NCBI RefSeq assembly: GCF_947487605.1
Contig: NZ_CANKXK010000007.1
Span: 154,171 to 218,170, forward strand
Direction: 5' to 3'
Source of the DNA: an uncultured Algibacter sp.
Lineage (GTDB): Bacteria > Bacteroidota > Bacteroidia > Flavobacteriales > Flavobacteriaceae
Length of the DNA: 64,000 bases
The notes below the pieces were generated by a model. The model saw only the letters and a list, made by a program, of their open reading frames with translations, searched no databases and was not told the origin of the DNA. Numbering within the stretch: position 1 is the first letter of the stretch; the number at the start of each line of letters is the position of its first letter. A program made the translations under genes and the position numbers. Below, one piece after another: positions 18,825-28,555 of the stretch.

Positions 18825-20399
18825 TTATGATAGTAGTACGTATATCAATATGGTTAAAAATACCAGTATAAATCCTGAAACATTAACTTTTGACCATGAT
18901 TTAATTTCTGTATCTTCTTTTTCTTCGGAGGTTTCAATTTCTGTGCTAGGATAAACTTTAGATACCAGGAACATAATGATGAAATTCAACACAAATTCTA
19001 TACCCCATAAATGCACAAAGTGAATGTCTAAATCGAGGATAAATGTGGTTAAAATATAAAAGGTAAATCCAAAAAACAAACCTGCTTTAGCGCCTTTGGT
19101 ATTAATCTGTTTGAAAAATATTCCAGCAATTATGATTGATGAAATAGGTATGAAAAATATACCGTTCAACTCTTGTAGCAACATATATAAACCATCTGGC
19201 GCATAAGCAACCATGGGTGCAACAGCAATAGCAATTATGGCTAATACGACCGATGATAGTTTACCATATTTTACCAATTTGGCATCTGAGGCATTTTTAT
19301 CGATTATTTTTTTATAAATATCTAAACAGAAAATGGTGCTGGCAGAATTTAAAACACTATTAAAAGTACTAAGTACTGCGCCTAGAATAACTGCCGCAAA
19401 AAATCCATATAAGTATGTTGGCAATACTTTTTTAACAAGCATGGGGTAGATTAAATCTGGTGTTTCGTAAAATTGATCTTGAAAATAGTAAAATGCAATA
19501 AGTCCTGGAAGTACTATGATTGCTGGTACAAACAGTTTTAAAACCCCTGTATAAATAAGTCCTTTTTGGGCTTCAACTAAATTTTTAGCACCAAAAGCAC
19601 GTTGTATGATGGCTTGATTCATGCCCCAGAAGTATAATTGATTTATCATTAATCCAGTAAATAGCACCGAAAATGGAAGTACAGAATCTGGTTTTCCTAT
19701 AATATCAAATTTGTCGGGGGCAAAATTATATACGGTTGATAAGCCGCTAAACATATCGCCATCTCCAATTTGATACAGCGCAATGGCTGGAATTAATAGA
19801 CCTCCAAGCATCAAGCCAATACCATTTAGAGAATCTGAATACGCCACAGCCTTTAGTCCTCCGAAAATAGCATATAATGAACCAATGACACCTATAACAA
19901 GTACCGTATAAATTAAGGATTGTTCTTTTGAAATGTTGAATAAATAAGAAAAGTCGAATACACTTTCAATATTAATAGCTCCAGAATATAAAACGATTGG
20001 TAATAGTGTGATTACAAAAGAAGACATTAATAAAAAAGCAACTACAGAACGAATGGCTCCATCAAAGCGTTTTTCTAAAAACTCAGGGATAGTGGTTAAT
20101 CCCATTTTAATAAATTTTGGGATAAAAAATATAGCTGCAATAACCAAGGCAATAGCAGAGGTAACTTCCCAAGCAATAACAATAATCCCATTTTTATAGG
20201 AGCTCCCATTCATCCCAATTAAATGTTCGGTAGAGATGTTGGTTAAAATCATAGACCCCGCAATAATAGGGCCTGTTAAACTTTTTCCAGCTAAAAAGTA
20301 CCCTTTTGAGGTTGTGAATTTATCTTTTCGGAGTTTGTAAGTTGTATAGAATATTACAAATAATGTAAATCCGAAAAAGCCTAAATAAGTATATAACAT
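18825..20399 (-). CDS. Sodium:solute symporter (SSS family), candidate inositol or uronate carrier
   Basis: 524 residues with about fourteen helices, in the SSS/SLC5 fold. Typical segments include FLAGKSLTGPIIAGSMILTN near the N-terminus, GLKAVAYSDSLNGIGLMLGG, and GAVLSTFNSVLNSASTIF. The family includes animal sodium/myo-inositol cotransporters and bacterial sugar carriers. The gene lies directly between MIOX and uxaC. Since the TRAP system in the same operon can account for uronates, I infer that this carrier brings in myo-inositol. That is context only; residues for specificity were not assessed. Confidence 0.88.
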   Translation of the reverse strand: MLYTYLGFFGFTLFVIFYTTYKLRKDKFTTSKGYFLAGKSLTGPIIAGSMILTNISTEHLIGMNGSSYKNGIIVIAWEVTSAIALVIAAIFFIPKFIKMGLTTIPEFLEKRFDGAIRSVVAFLLMSSFVITLLPIVLYSGAINIESVFDFSYLFNISKEQSLIYTVLVIGVIGSLYAIFGGLKAVAYSDSLNGIGLMLGGLLIPAIALYQIGDGDMFSGLSTVYNFAPDKFDIIGKPDSVLPFSVLFTGLMINQLYFWGMNQAIIQRAFGAKNLVEAQKGLIYTGVLKLFVPAIIVLPGLIAFYYFQDQFYETPDLIYPMLVKKVLPTYLYGFFAAVILGAVLSTFNSVLNSASTIFCLDIYKKIIDKNASDAKLVKYGKLSSVVLAIIAIAVAPMVAYAPDGLYMLLQELNGIFFIPISSIIIAGIFFKQINTKGAKAGLFFGFTFYILTTFILDLDIHFVHLWGIEFVLNFIIMFLVSKVYPSTEIETSEEKEDTEIKSWSKVNVSGFILVFLTILIYVLLS

Positions 20400-20435
20400 T
20401 GCAAAAGGTGGTTTGTTTAGTTGGTAATGGTTGGA

Positions 20436-21308
20436 TTAGAATTTTAATACATCTGGCAAATATTTTTTTACTAGTTTTTCGTAATACGGTTTTAGGGCTT
20501 TAACATCTGGTTTTACAGGTGCTTTGGTGTATAAATCGTAAGGGTTGAATTTTTTTACCCATTCGAACATTTCTATGTCTTTTTCATTCATTAAATGTGT
20601 ATAAGCTTCCTCTCGATGTTGTGCATAGAATGAATGATATCTTATAATGTATAGAGCGGGTTCTGGTAAATAATCTTTTAAAATTTGATATAAATACTCA
20701 TCATGACCCCAGCTCATTTTTACATGATCTAAACCACAATTTGGTGAATACACGCCATACTTTGTGTTGTATTTTGGGTTGGTATAATCTGCGTTTTCCT
20801 TAAAAAATTCAGGATACACGATGGTGTCTGAAAATTGACAACCCACAGGAAAGGTATCTCCAACAACAGCCCATTGTGGCTCGTCAAACAGACATAAAAC
20901 TTTACCAATATCATGTAGAAATCCAGTAAGCACAAACCAATCTGGATGTCCGTCGGCACGAATAGCTTCAGAGGTTTGTAGTAAATGTTGTAACTGGTCT
21001 AAATCAATATCGGGGTCGCTATCATCAACTAAAGTGTTTAGGAAATCTACGGCTTCCCATAGTGACATTTCTTTTTTATCGAATTTTAAAAATTCTTTTT
21101 CCTTTTTACATACAAAATCATAAGTTTGATTGATGTGATTGATTCTGTAAAATTCTCTAACCGTATCAACACGTTCAGAATCAACATAATTTCTAAAAGC
21201 TTCCTTTTCTTTTACTGGAGTATTCGGGTCAGGGTAACGCTGTTTTAAGTTATCTTCCCAATCGTCAATATCATGCATGGGGTTTTTATAGTTTGTATCA
21301 TTTTTCAT
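20436..21308 (-). CDS. myo-Inositol oxygenase (MIOX)
   Basis: 290 residues, matching animal MIOX along its whole length by eye. MIOX is a non-haem di-iron enzyme that opens myo-inositol with O2 to give D-glucuronate. All six iron ligands known from mammalian MIOX align: H108, H132 and D133 (FLHDIGK), H202 ([11 protein letters not shown]), H225 (RYHSFY) and D258 (NPYDLYTK). The strongly conserved [15 protein letters not shown] and SPNCGLDHV are also present. It lies between uxuA (11 bases) and the symporter gene (36 bases). Its product enters the UxaC pathway encoded in the same operon. MIOX is best known from eukaryotes, so a bacterial copy inside a polysaccharide-type locus is notable; horizontal transfer is possible but unproven. 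Confidence 0.95.
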   Translation of the reverse strand: MKNDTNYKNPMHDIDDWEDNLKQRYPDPNTPVKEKEAFRNYVDSERVDTVREFYRINHINQTYDFVCKKEKEFLKFDKKEMSLWEAVDFLNTLVDDSDPDIDLDQLQHLLQTSEAIRADGHPDWFVLTGFLHDIGKVLCLFDEPQWAVVGDTFPVGCQFSDTIVYPEFFKENADYTNPKYNTKYGVYSPNCGLDHVKMSWGHDEYLYQILKDYLPEPALYIIRYHSFYAQHREEAYTHLMNEKDIEMFEWVKKFNPYDLYTKAPVKPDVKALKPYYEKLVKKYLPDVLKF

Positions 21309-21319
21309 AATTCAAAATT

Positions 21320-22507
21320 TTAAAGTGATAATGATTTACTAATTCCTAGTTCTAATCCTCGTAATTCGGCTAAACCTCGTAATCTTCCAATACCCGAATA
21401 GCCTGGATTCGTTTTTTTATTTAAATCATCAAGCATTTGATGTCCATGGTCTGGTCGCATTGGGATATGGTAATCCAATCTGCCAGATTGTTGTCTTTTA
21501 TGTTGTTCTACCAAAATTTCCTTTACAATAGAGTACATATCTACATCGCCTTCCAAATGATTAGCTTCATAAAAATTACCTTGGGCATCTCGCTTTGTAC
21601 TTCTTAAATGAATAAAATGTACTCGGTCTGCAAAATGTTTAAAGATTTGTTCTAAATTATTTTCGGGAATTACGCCCAAACTTCCTGTACAAAATGTCAT
21701 TCCGTTATTATTGCTCGGGACTTGATGAAATAAATAGGCATAATCATGCTCCGTACTCACTACTCTTGGAAGTCCTAGTATTTGATAAGGTGGGTCGTCT
21801 GGATGAATACACATGAGTACTTTGTTCTCTTCGGCTGTTGGTATGATTTCTTTTAAAAAATAGACTAGATGTTCTTTTAGTTTATTGGCGTTAATTTGTG
21901 AATACGTATCTAAAATAGATTGGAACTGCTCAAGTGTATAACCTTCTTCAGCTCCTGGTAAACCAGCAATAATTGTATTAGTAAGTTTGGTTTTTTCATC
22001 GTTTGTTAATGCATCAAAATAAGCTTTGGCTTTGTTTCTTTGAGCTTGTGAATAACTAGCTTCTGCATTTGGTCTTTTTAAAAGATGCAGTTCAAAAGCA
22101 GCAAAAGCGGTTGTGTCAAAACGTAATGCTCTCGAACCATCTTCAACCTCATAATCTAAAGATGTTCTGGTCCAATCCAAAACAGGCATAAAGTTGTAGC
22201 AAACAATATGGATACCGCATGTGGCTAAATTTTCTATACTCTTTTTATAGTTTTCTATATATAGTTTATAATTGCCTGTTTGTGTCTTAATATTTTCATG
22301 TACAGGGATGGATTCTACAACACTCCATACCAAACCTGCATTTTCAATGGTTTGTTTGCGTGTATGGATTTCATCAATAGTCCATACTTCCCCGTTAGGG
22401 ATATGATGTAACGCAGAAACAATGCCTGTAGCACCTGCTTGTTTTATATCTGATAGAGAAACAGGGTCATTTGGTCCGTACCATCGCCAAGTTTGTTGCA
22501 TTTTCAT
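21320..22507 (-). CDS. uxuA: Mannonate dehydratase
   Basis: 395 residues, usual for UxuA. It has the characteristic N-terminus ([35 protein letters not shown]), metal-site region IHPDDPP, and C-terminal [13 protein letters not shown]. It dehydrates D-mannonate to KDG, the last step of the glucuronate branch. It follows the SDR reductase gene by 17 bases and precedes MIOX by 11. A Met two codons later is an equally possible start. Confidence 0.96.
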   Translation of the reverse strand: MKMQQTWRWYGPNDPVSLSDIKQAGATGIVSALHHIPNGEVWTIDEIHTRKQTIENAGLVWSVVESIPVHENIKTQTGNYKLYIENYKKSIENLATCGIHIVCYNFMPVLDWTRTSLDYEVEDGSRALRFDTTAFAAFELHLLKRPNAEASYSQAQRNKAKAYFDALTNDEKTKLTNTIIAGLPGAEEGYTLEQFQSILDTYSQINANKLKEHLVYFLKEIIPTAEENKVLMCIHPDDPPYQILGLPRVVSTEHDYAYLFHQVPSNNNGMTFCTGSLGVIPENNLEQIFKHFADRVHFIHLRSTKRDAQGNFYEANHLEGDVDMYSIVKEILVEQHKRQQSGRLDYHIPMRPDHGHQMLDDLNKKTNPGYSGIGRLRGLAELRGLELGISKSLSL

Positions 22508-22524
22508 GAATTAAAATTTTATAA

Positions 22525-23337
22525 TTATACGCCACTAAAGGCACTAAATCCGCCATCTATAGGAATTACCGTGCCTGTAATAAATTTTGCTGCATTACTG
22601 CATAAAAAGTGAATAGTACCGTTTAGCTCTTCGGTATCCCCAAAACGTCTCATTGGGGTGTTTCTAATAATGGTTTCACCTCGTTCAGTATAAGAACCAT
22701 CTTCATTAGTTAATAACGCTCTGTTTTGATTACCAATAAAAAAACCAGGTGCAATGGCGTTCACACGGATATTATTGCCAAATTTTGTTGCCATCTCTAC
22801 AGCCATCCAACGTGTAAAATTTTCCATAGCTGCTTTTGAAGCTGAATACCCAACAACTCGAGTTAAAACACGATCTACAGACATTGAGGAATAGTTTATA
22901 ATAACACCTTCTTTTTGTGCTGCCATAACTTCACCAAAAACAAGGGATGGTAATACGGTTCCGTTTAAGTTTAAATCGGTAACTTTTTGAAAATCGTCCA
23001 TATTCAAATCAAAAATGGTTTGATGTTCTCCAATAGTAGCTCCAGGCATATTGCCTCCTGCTACGTTTAAAAGAATATCAATGCGCCCAAAATTAGATAT
23101 TATTTGGTCTCTTGCATTTTGTAATGCTTCTTTATTTAAAACATTACAAACAATGCCTATAGCAGTTCCTCCCTTACTGCTTATAGATAATGCTTTTTTG
23201 TTAACAGCATCTGAATCTATTCCTAAAATAGCAATCTTGACTCCCGATTTTGATAAGCTATCAGCAATACTTCCTCCTAAAACACCAGTTCCTCCTGTAA
23301 TTACAGCTACTTTATTTTCGATATTAAATAAATCCAT
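22525..23337 (-). CDS. SDR-family fructuronate reductase (D-mannonate oxidoreductase)
   Basis: 270 residues from the chosen Met (MDLFNIENKVAVITGG). It is a classical short-chain dehydrogenase with the TGGTGVLGG nucleotide loop, NVAGG, and the catalytic Ser-Tyr-Lys (YSSMS, then YSASK). It stands immediately before uxuA in the operon. It therefore most likely reduces D-fructuronate to D-mannonate in place of the long-chain UxuB. An in-frame Met at 23397 would add 20 residues, but it falls within the promoter -7 box, so the shorter form is preferred. This is the first gene of the minus-strand operon. Confidence 0.85.
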   Translation of the reverse strand: MDLFNIENKVAVITGGTGVLGGSIADSLSKSGVKIAILGIDSDAVNKKALSISSKGGTAIGIVCNVLNKEALQNARDQIISNFGRIDILLNVAGGNMPGATIGEHQTIFDLNMDDFQKVTDLNLNGTVLPSLVFGEVMAAQKEGVIINYSSMSVDRVLTRVVGYSASKAAMENFTRWMAVEMATKFGNNIRVNAIAPGFFIGNQNRALLTNEDGSYTERGETIIRNTPMRRFGDTEELNGTIHFLCSNAAKFITGTVIPIDGGFSAFSGV

Positions 23338-23394
23338 TAATGGTTTGTTTGGTTTAATATTAATGTCACGTTTTCTTAAAGAAAAGTGTTCTTT

Positions 23395-23425
23395 CAAAGA
23401 TACTATTTGTACTGCTTCAACAAAA
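23395..23425 (-). promoter_or_regulatory. Bacteroidota-type promoter of the uronate/inositol operon
   Basis: On the minus strand a -33 TTTTG (23425-23421) is followed after 18 bases by TATCTTTG (23402-23395), a perfect TAnnTTTG -7 box. The match to the Bacteroidota promoter consensus in spacing and sequence is good. It puts transcription start about 50 bases before the SDR start at 23337. One arm of the 17-bp inverted repeat abuts the -33 box on its upstream side, where an activator would bind. Confidence 0.7.
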
Positions 23426-23578
23426 GGACATTTTATTCAAAAGCATGGACATATTTTTCATTCAGCCTATTTATTCATCATGGTAAATGCTATTAATTTG
23501 AACACTTTTTTTAGAGTTATTAATATTCCTTTTTAAGCTAAAAAGATGTTCTTATCCATATTTTTGAATAAAATGTCC
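23426..23578. promoter_or_regulatory. Paired 17-bp operator-like inverted repeat between the divergent operons
   Basis: GGACATTTTATTCAAAA at 23426-23442 is the exact reverse complement of TTTTGAATAAAATGTCC at 23562-23578. Each arm therefore reads TTTTGAATAAAATGTCC towards its own gene, ending 89 bases before the SDR start and 84 bases before the susC start. Next to the left arm, 20 bases further upstream, is a second partial copy (GGACATATTTTTCATTCA, 23446-23463) as a direct repeat. That is the pattern expected for an AraC-type regulator such as the hybrid sensor at 38820. Binding by that protein is inferred. Confidence 0.65.
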
Positions 23579-23659
23579 ATTCCAAGTTGAGGTGTTCGTA
23601 CTAATTTTAACAAAACAAAAAGAACCAAATTAAAACATTTATTAACTAAACAATTTAAA

Positions 23660-26600
23660 ATGAAAAAAACTAAACTATTATTTATAGCCTTATTATTTGG
23701 CTTTTCATTTATTTCTTGGGCACAGTCCACAGAAGTGTCGGGTGTGGTTCTAGATGAACAAAGCATTCCGCTTCCTGGAGCAAATATTCAAGAAAAAGGA
23801 ACTACCAACGGAACTGTTACAGATTTTGACGGAAACTTTACTATATCAGTTTCTAGTGCAAATGCTGTTTTAATAATATCGTACGTTGGTTATACTACGC
23901 AAGAAGTTGCATTAAATGGATCTTCAACATATTCTATTCAATTAGAAGTTGACGCAGAAGGCTTAGACGAGATTGTAGTGATTGGGTATGGCGCAGTAAA
24001 GAAAAGTGATGCTACAGGGTCTGTAGTCTCTTTAGATTCTGAAAAATTAACAGAAATGAAAAAGACTGACGTGGCTGAAGCTATTCAAGGTAGAATGGCT
24101 GGTGTAGATGTACGTCGGGTTAATTCTAAACCAGGAGCACCATTGTCTATTAAGATTCGTGGTAATACGGTTATTAGTAGTAGTCATGTTGGTAAGGATG
24201 GTGTTAGTGACAACCTTGGAGCTGACCCAAATGGACCGTTGTATGTAGTTGACGGTATTTTTGTGGATGACCTTAGTTTTATTAATCCTTCTGATATTGA
24301 GAAACTAGATGTTTTAAAAGATGCGTCTGCTACGGCTATATACGGTTCTAGAGGAGCTAATGGTGTAGTAATAGTTACTTTAAAAGCTGGAGTAGAAGGA
24401 AAAATGCAAGTAACTTATGATGCTACATTTGGTGTTAATAGTGTAGTGAACGAACCAGACATGTATGATGGCGATCAGTATGTGAATTTTGTGAACGATG
24501 TATTACGAGGTGAACAATGGCTTGGCGTTGTAAATGGTAGTGGAGGTACAGTAACTCCAGCGGATTTTAGTAACATTGTTATTGATACGGATAATGCATT
24601 CGTTGATGACAATGAACGTAATAATGTAGCCAATAGAAATTACACCAATTGGAGAGAACTTTTACGTAAGAATAATCAATTACAAACGACGCATACTGTA
24701 GCAATGTCAGGTGGTGGAAGTGGATTAGTCTATAATACCTCTATAGGATATACTAGCGATAAAGGCTTGATGGGGATAGAAGGATTTGAGCGTTATAATA
24801 TATCGGCAGCTTTAACCAATAAAATTAACGACAAATTTACAGCGGGGGTAAAAGCTTACTTTTCCATGTCAGATAGAGAAGGTGGCTCTTTAGAGTTGTT
24901 TAGAAGCTCTATGCGTTTGGCACCAACAGTAAACCCTTACAATGCAGATGGGACTATAAAAGTATTACCTGATGCACAGGATGAACGCTTTATTAATCCT
25001 TTATATGAAGTAAATGGGTCTTGGACAACACAAACAAGAACCACAAGTTTTATAGCCAATGCTTTTTTACAATATCAAGCTACGCCTTGGTTAAGGTTAA
25101 AAACTAATTTTGCGCCAGAATTCTCAAACACAAGATACGGAGAGTATAGAGGATTATTAACAAAAGCCGCAAGGAATGACCCCTCAAGAACAAGGTCTAT
25201 TTACAACACTTTTTATTCAAGAAAATATAACTGGGATAATACAGCAGATTTTAATTTCGATATTAATGACGATAACAACTTAAAAGCGACATTAATTGCA
25301 GCGTTCTCTTATGAAGATAATGAAGGCTCTGATATTCAAACACGAAATGTAAGTTCAGACCTATTTGATTTTTATAATACTGGCGCAGGTTCAGATATTA
25401 GAGGTTTTAACTCTTTCTTTTCAAAAGAAACAGTTGCTTCATTTGCAACACGTATAAACTATAGTTATAAAAATAAATATTTGTTAACCTTTACTGGACG
25501 TTATGATGGTGCTTCAAAATTGGCTAAAAACCATAAATGGGCATTTTTTCCATCTGCTGCTTTAGCATGGAAAGTATCTGAAGAGAAGTTTTTACAAGAT
25601 GTTAATTGGTTATCTAGCCTTAAATTAAGAGTAAGTTATGGAGAATCTGGAAATTATAATTCTGTAAGACCTTATGATTCGCAAGCAACTTTAAATCAGG
25701 TTGACTACTTATATGGTGGTGCTTATGCACTTGGAAATACTATTGGTAACCTTGTTAATAACGAATTAACATGGGAACGTTCTAAAGAGTTCAATGTAGG
25801 TGTAAATGCAAGTTTATTTGGAGGTAGAGCAAGGTTAGAAGCAGAATTTTATAACAAGAAGACTATTGATGCTATTTTAGGAAGGCCCTTATTAGGATTA
25901 GTATCTTTTGATGCATCAATTGGTAATTATGGTTCTGTACGTAATAAAGGTATTGAGCTAGCTTTAACAACAGTCAATATAGACAATGGTAATTTTAAAT
26001 GGGAAACCAGTTTAAATTTTGCAAAAAACACCAATGAACTTTTAGAGTTAGATGGTGATATAGATACCCAACCATATGTCAGACACGGTGTTAGAAAGAT
26101 AGGAGAATCTTTAAATGCTATGTATAGCTATGAGAAATTAGGTATCTGGCAGTTAGATGAAGTCGATGAAGCAGCAGATTACGGTGCAGTACCTGGGATG
26201 TATAAGTTTAAGGATCAAAATGGTGATGGAGAAATTAATGAGGAAAATGATAGAGTTGTTATTGGTTCTCATGATCCAGATTGGATTGGAGGTATGACAA
26301 ACAACTTTAGCTACAAAAATTGGGACTTTAATGTTATGGTATATACCAGACAAGGTGTTTTAGGACACTCAGAGTTTTATCAAAATTTTGCACCTCACCA
26401 AAATGACAAAGCTAAATTCAATAAGATTAATTTAGACTATTGGACACCTACAAACACAGGTGCTAAATATCCATTACCAGGAGCTGCGCTCTCAAATGGA
26501 GATGCTAACGAGTGGTATTTTGAAGATATGTCTTTTGTTAAAGTAGGTAATATTGGTATGGCATATAGCTTTACACCTCAAGTACTAGAAAAATTAAACT

Positions 26601-26749
26601 TATCTACACTTAGGTTATCGTTAGATATAAAGAACCCTTTCATTTTTACAGATTATGAAGGACCAGATCCAGAAACAGGATTGCAAAATTCTTATGGAAT
26701 GGCGTATTCAACAAAATCAGTAATATTTGGATTAAAAGTTAAATTTTAA
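23660..26749 (+). CDS. SusC/RagA-family TonB-dependent outer-membrane transporter
   Basis: 1029 residues. Signal peptide (to about residue 22, ending WAQ), CarboxypepD_reg-like domain (about 25-105, with GTTNGTVTDFDGNF), a TonB-box-like DEIVVIGYG, a plug domain (about 115-235, with GNTVISS... and LKDASATAIYGSRGANGVV), then a 22-strand barrel ending in an aromatic-rich strand (FGLKVKF). With the SusD partner 18 bases downstream it should import oligosaccharide- or glycolipid-derived ligands across the outer membrane. It is the first gene of the plus-strand arm of the divergent locus. No STN anti-sigma-linked domain is present, in keeping with control by the hybrid sensor instead. Confidence 0.96.
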   Translation: MKKTKLLFIALLFGFSFISWAQSTEVSGVVLDEQSIPLPGANIQEKGTTNGTVTDFDGNFTISVSSANAVLIISYVGYTTQEVALNGSSTYSIQLEVDAEGLDEIVVIGYGAVKKSDATGSVVSLDSEKLTEMKKTDVAEAIQGRMAGVDVRRVNSKPGAPLSIKIRGNTVISSSHVGKDGVSDNLGADPNGPLYVVDGIFVDDLSFINPSDIEKLDVLKDASATAIYGSRGANGVVIVTLKAGVEGKMQVTYDATFGVNSVVNEPDMYDGDQYVNFVNDVLRGEQWLGVVNGSGGTVTPADFSNIVIDTDNAFVDDNERNNVANRNYTNWRELLRKNNQLQTTHTVAMSGGGSGLVYNTSIGYTSDKGLMGIEGFERYNISAALTNKINDKFTAGVKAYFSMSDREGGSLELFRSSMRLAPTVNPYNADGTIKVLPDAQDERFINPLYEVNGSWTTQTRTTSFIANAFLQYQATPWLRLKTNFAPEFSNTRYGEYRGLLTKAARNDPSRTRSIYNTFYSRKYNWDNTADFNFDINDDNNLKATLIAAFSYEDNEGSDIQTRNVSSDLFDFYNTGAGSDIRGFNSFFSKETVASFATRINYSYKNKYLLTFTGRYDGASKLAKNHKWAFFPSAALAWKVSEEKFLQDVNWLSSLKLRVSYGESGNYNSVRPYDSQATLNQVDYLYGGAYALGNTIGNLVNNELTWERSKEFNVGVNASLFGGRARLEAEFYNKKTIDAILGRPLLGLVSFDASIGNYGSVRNKGIELALTTVNIDNGNFKWETSLNFAKNTNELLELDGDIDTQPYVRHGVRKIGESLNAMYSYEKLGIWQLDEVDEAADYGAVPGMYKFKDQNGDGEINEENDRVVIGSHDPDWIGGMTNNFSYKNWDFNVMVYTRQGVLGHSEFYQNFAPHQNDKAKFNKINLDYWTPTNTGAKYPLPGAALSNGDANEWYFEDMSFVKVGNIGMAYSFTPQVLEKLNLSTLRLSLDIKNPFIFTDYEGPDPETGLQNSYGMAYSTKSVIFGLKVKF

Positions 26750-26767
26750 AAATAAAATTTTAAGAAG

Positions 26768-28429
26768 ATGAAAATTCATAAAAAATTAAAATACATATTT
26801 GCAGCTATTGGCTTATCAATAAGTTTAGTAGCCTGTGACAGCTATCTTGAAGAAGAAAACAGGTCTAATGTTACTGCAGAAAACTATTATACCTCAGATA
26901 ACGCTAATGAGTTGGTAACAGCTGTTTATCAATCTTTAAGAGAGGTTTATAATAACTATGATCAGGCATTTTACGGCACGGATATATTCACTCAACAAGG
27001 GCAATTATTTAACATTGATCCATTAAATGAGTACTCCAATATGTCTGGTACCGATGCCAACGACTCTTGGTACGACAATTATAAAGTAGTAAGTAGAGCT
27101 AATATTACTATTAATAGATACTTAAATCAAATATCTTGGGCAGACGCTCTTATAGGACAACGCGATTTAGGCATTGCAGAAGCTAAAGCATTACGAGCTT
27201 TGGCTTATTACAACTTGGTACAGCAATATGGCGGTGTAGTTATCTATTTAAATGAAGTAGATGAAATACGATACGATTATGCGCGATCTAGTGAAGAAGA
27301 TACATTTGCCCAAATTATAGCTGATTTGGAAGAGGCTATTCCTGTTCTAGAGACAAGTCCATCAAATTTTGGAAGCTTTTCAAAAAGAGCTGCACAGCAT
27401 TTATTGGCAGATGTTTATTTAACTAAGGCCTATAAATCTTTTGGAACTAGTACCGATTATGATATGGCTGCTTCATTAGCAGAACAAGCTATAGGCGGGT
27501 ATGACATAAGAAGCCAAACCTATGCACAGGTTTTTGATTTTGGCAATCAAGAGAATGCAGAAGTTTTATTTTCTGTTCAATACGGTTCTGAAGGGACTGA
27601 TAATAGAAGTAATACTAAAAATGGAATTTTGATGAATGTTGCCTATAATTATTTAGGTATTGCTAGAACAAATAACCCTTACGGAGAAACTCAAGAAGAT
27701 GTACCTTTTATTATGCCAACAGACTTCTTATATAGCTTGTTTGCAGATAATGACACAAGGGATGCTGTGACTTTTCATCGTACTTTGTACGCTACTGAAG
27801 CATCCTTGGCTGCAGATAACGGATTAGAAGATATAGCCGTTGGTGATATTGTAGCGTACTTCCCTAAAGTAGCACTTTCAGATGTAGATTTGGCCAATAT
27901 GTTAAATGAGCATTACGTATTTCAACCAACAGATTATGGTTTTGATGCGGCTGTAAATGTACCAGGAGCCTTATATCAATATTCGGCAAATTTAAATGAT
28001 GTGAACTTTCCAATTTTTGCAAAGTTTGATGAAGAAGCACAAGATGGCAATGGATATAGAGATTTATTTGTGTTTCGCGTAGCAGAAACTCATTTAATTG
28101 CGGCTGAAGCTTTCTTAGGAGCTGGAAATACAACAAGTGCCTTATCTCATATAAATAGAGTTAGAGAAAGAGCGACAGGGGTTATGAACCATTATGCATC
28201 AATTACCATAGATGATATTTTAAATGAACGTGCGGTTGAATTGGCTGGCGAAGAAAATAGATGGAATGTATTAAAACGTACTGGTAAATTACAAGAACGT
28301 GTTGCCATGTATAACCCACATTTTCAAGACCATGGATCTTTTAATGCAGCAACACATTTGGTAAGACCAATTCCTTCAAATGAATTGGAGCTATCAGATG
28401 GTTCATTAGTGCCAAATCCTGGATATTAA
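26768..28429 (+). CDS. SusD/RagB-family surface glycan-binding lipoprotein
   Basis: 553 residues with a lipoprotein signal (lipobox VAC, C23). The helical TPR-type SusD fold is shown by AEAKALRALAYYNLVQQYGG, the RAAQHLLADVYLTKAY helix, and the C-terminal RVAETHLIAAEAFLGAGN and NRVRERATG ... ILNERAVELAGEENRW segments. It forms the lid of the SusC pore and captures the ligand. A strong hairpin terminator follows 50 bases after the stop. That probably reduces transcription of the enzyme genes relative to susCD. Confidence 0.95.
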   Translation: MKIHKKLKYIFAAIGLSISLVACDSYLEEENRSNVTAENYYTSDNANELVTAVYQSLREVYNNYDQAFYGTDIFTQQGQLFNIDPLNEYSNMSGTDANDSWYDNYKVVSRANITINRYLNQISWADALIGQRDLGIAEAKALRALAYYNLVQQYGGVVIYLNEVDEIRYDYARSSEEDTFAQIIADLEEAIPVLETSPSNFGSFSKRAAQHLLADVYLTKAYKSFGTSTDYDMAASLAEQAIGGYDIRSQTYAQVFDFGNQENAEVLFSVQYGSEGTDNRSNTKNGILMNVAYNYLGIARTNNPYGETQEDVPFIMPTDFLYSLFADNDTRDAVTFHRTLYATEASLAADNGLEDIAVGDIVAYFPKVALSDVDLANMLNEHYVFQPTDYGFDAAVNVPGALYQYSANLNDVNFPIFAKFDEEAQDGNGYRDLFVFRVAETHLIAAEAFLGAGNTTSALSHINRVRERATGVMNHYASITIDDILNERAVELAGEENRWNVLKRTGKLQERVAMYNPHFQDHGSFNAATHLVRPIPSNELELSDGSLVPNPGY

Positions 28430-28478
28430 TTTTCATAATTTGTTTATATAAAGTTTGAGTTAGTAGTTAGTTGAGTTG

Positions 28479-28515
28479 ATATAGGCAGGCGAGATTTTGT
28501 CTGCCTATATTTTTT
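28479..28515 (+). terminator. Hairpin terminator/attenuator after susD
   Basis: Perfect 10-bp stem ATATAGGCAG (28479-28488) with CTGCCTATAT (28501-28510), a 12-base loop and a T-run to 28515. It lies between susD and the GH92 gene, so partial read-through would give high susCD and lower enzyme expression. Confidence 0.8.
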
Positions 28516-28555
28516 AAGTGTATTTAAGGGAAAAATTTAATGGTGCCTGTTCGAA

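Noticed and set aside
23338..23397. Longer N-terminus for the SDR reductase from Met at 23397
   Set aside because: The extension overlaps the -7 promoter box and is not SDR-like; the Met at 23337 gives a standard SDR start.
23051..23536. 161-codon open frame on the plus strand
   Set aside because: Antisense to the SDR gene and runs through the divergent promoter region.
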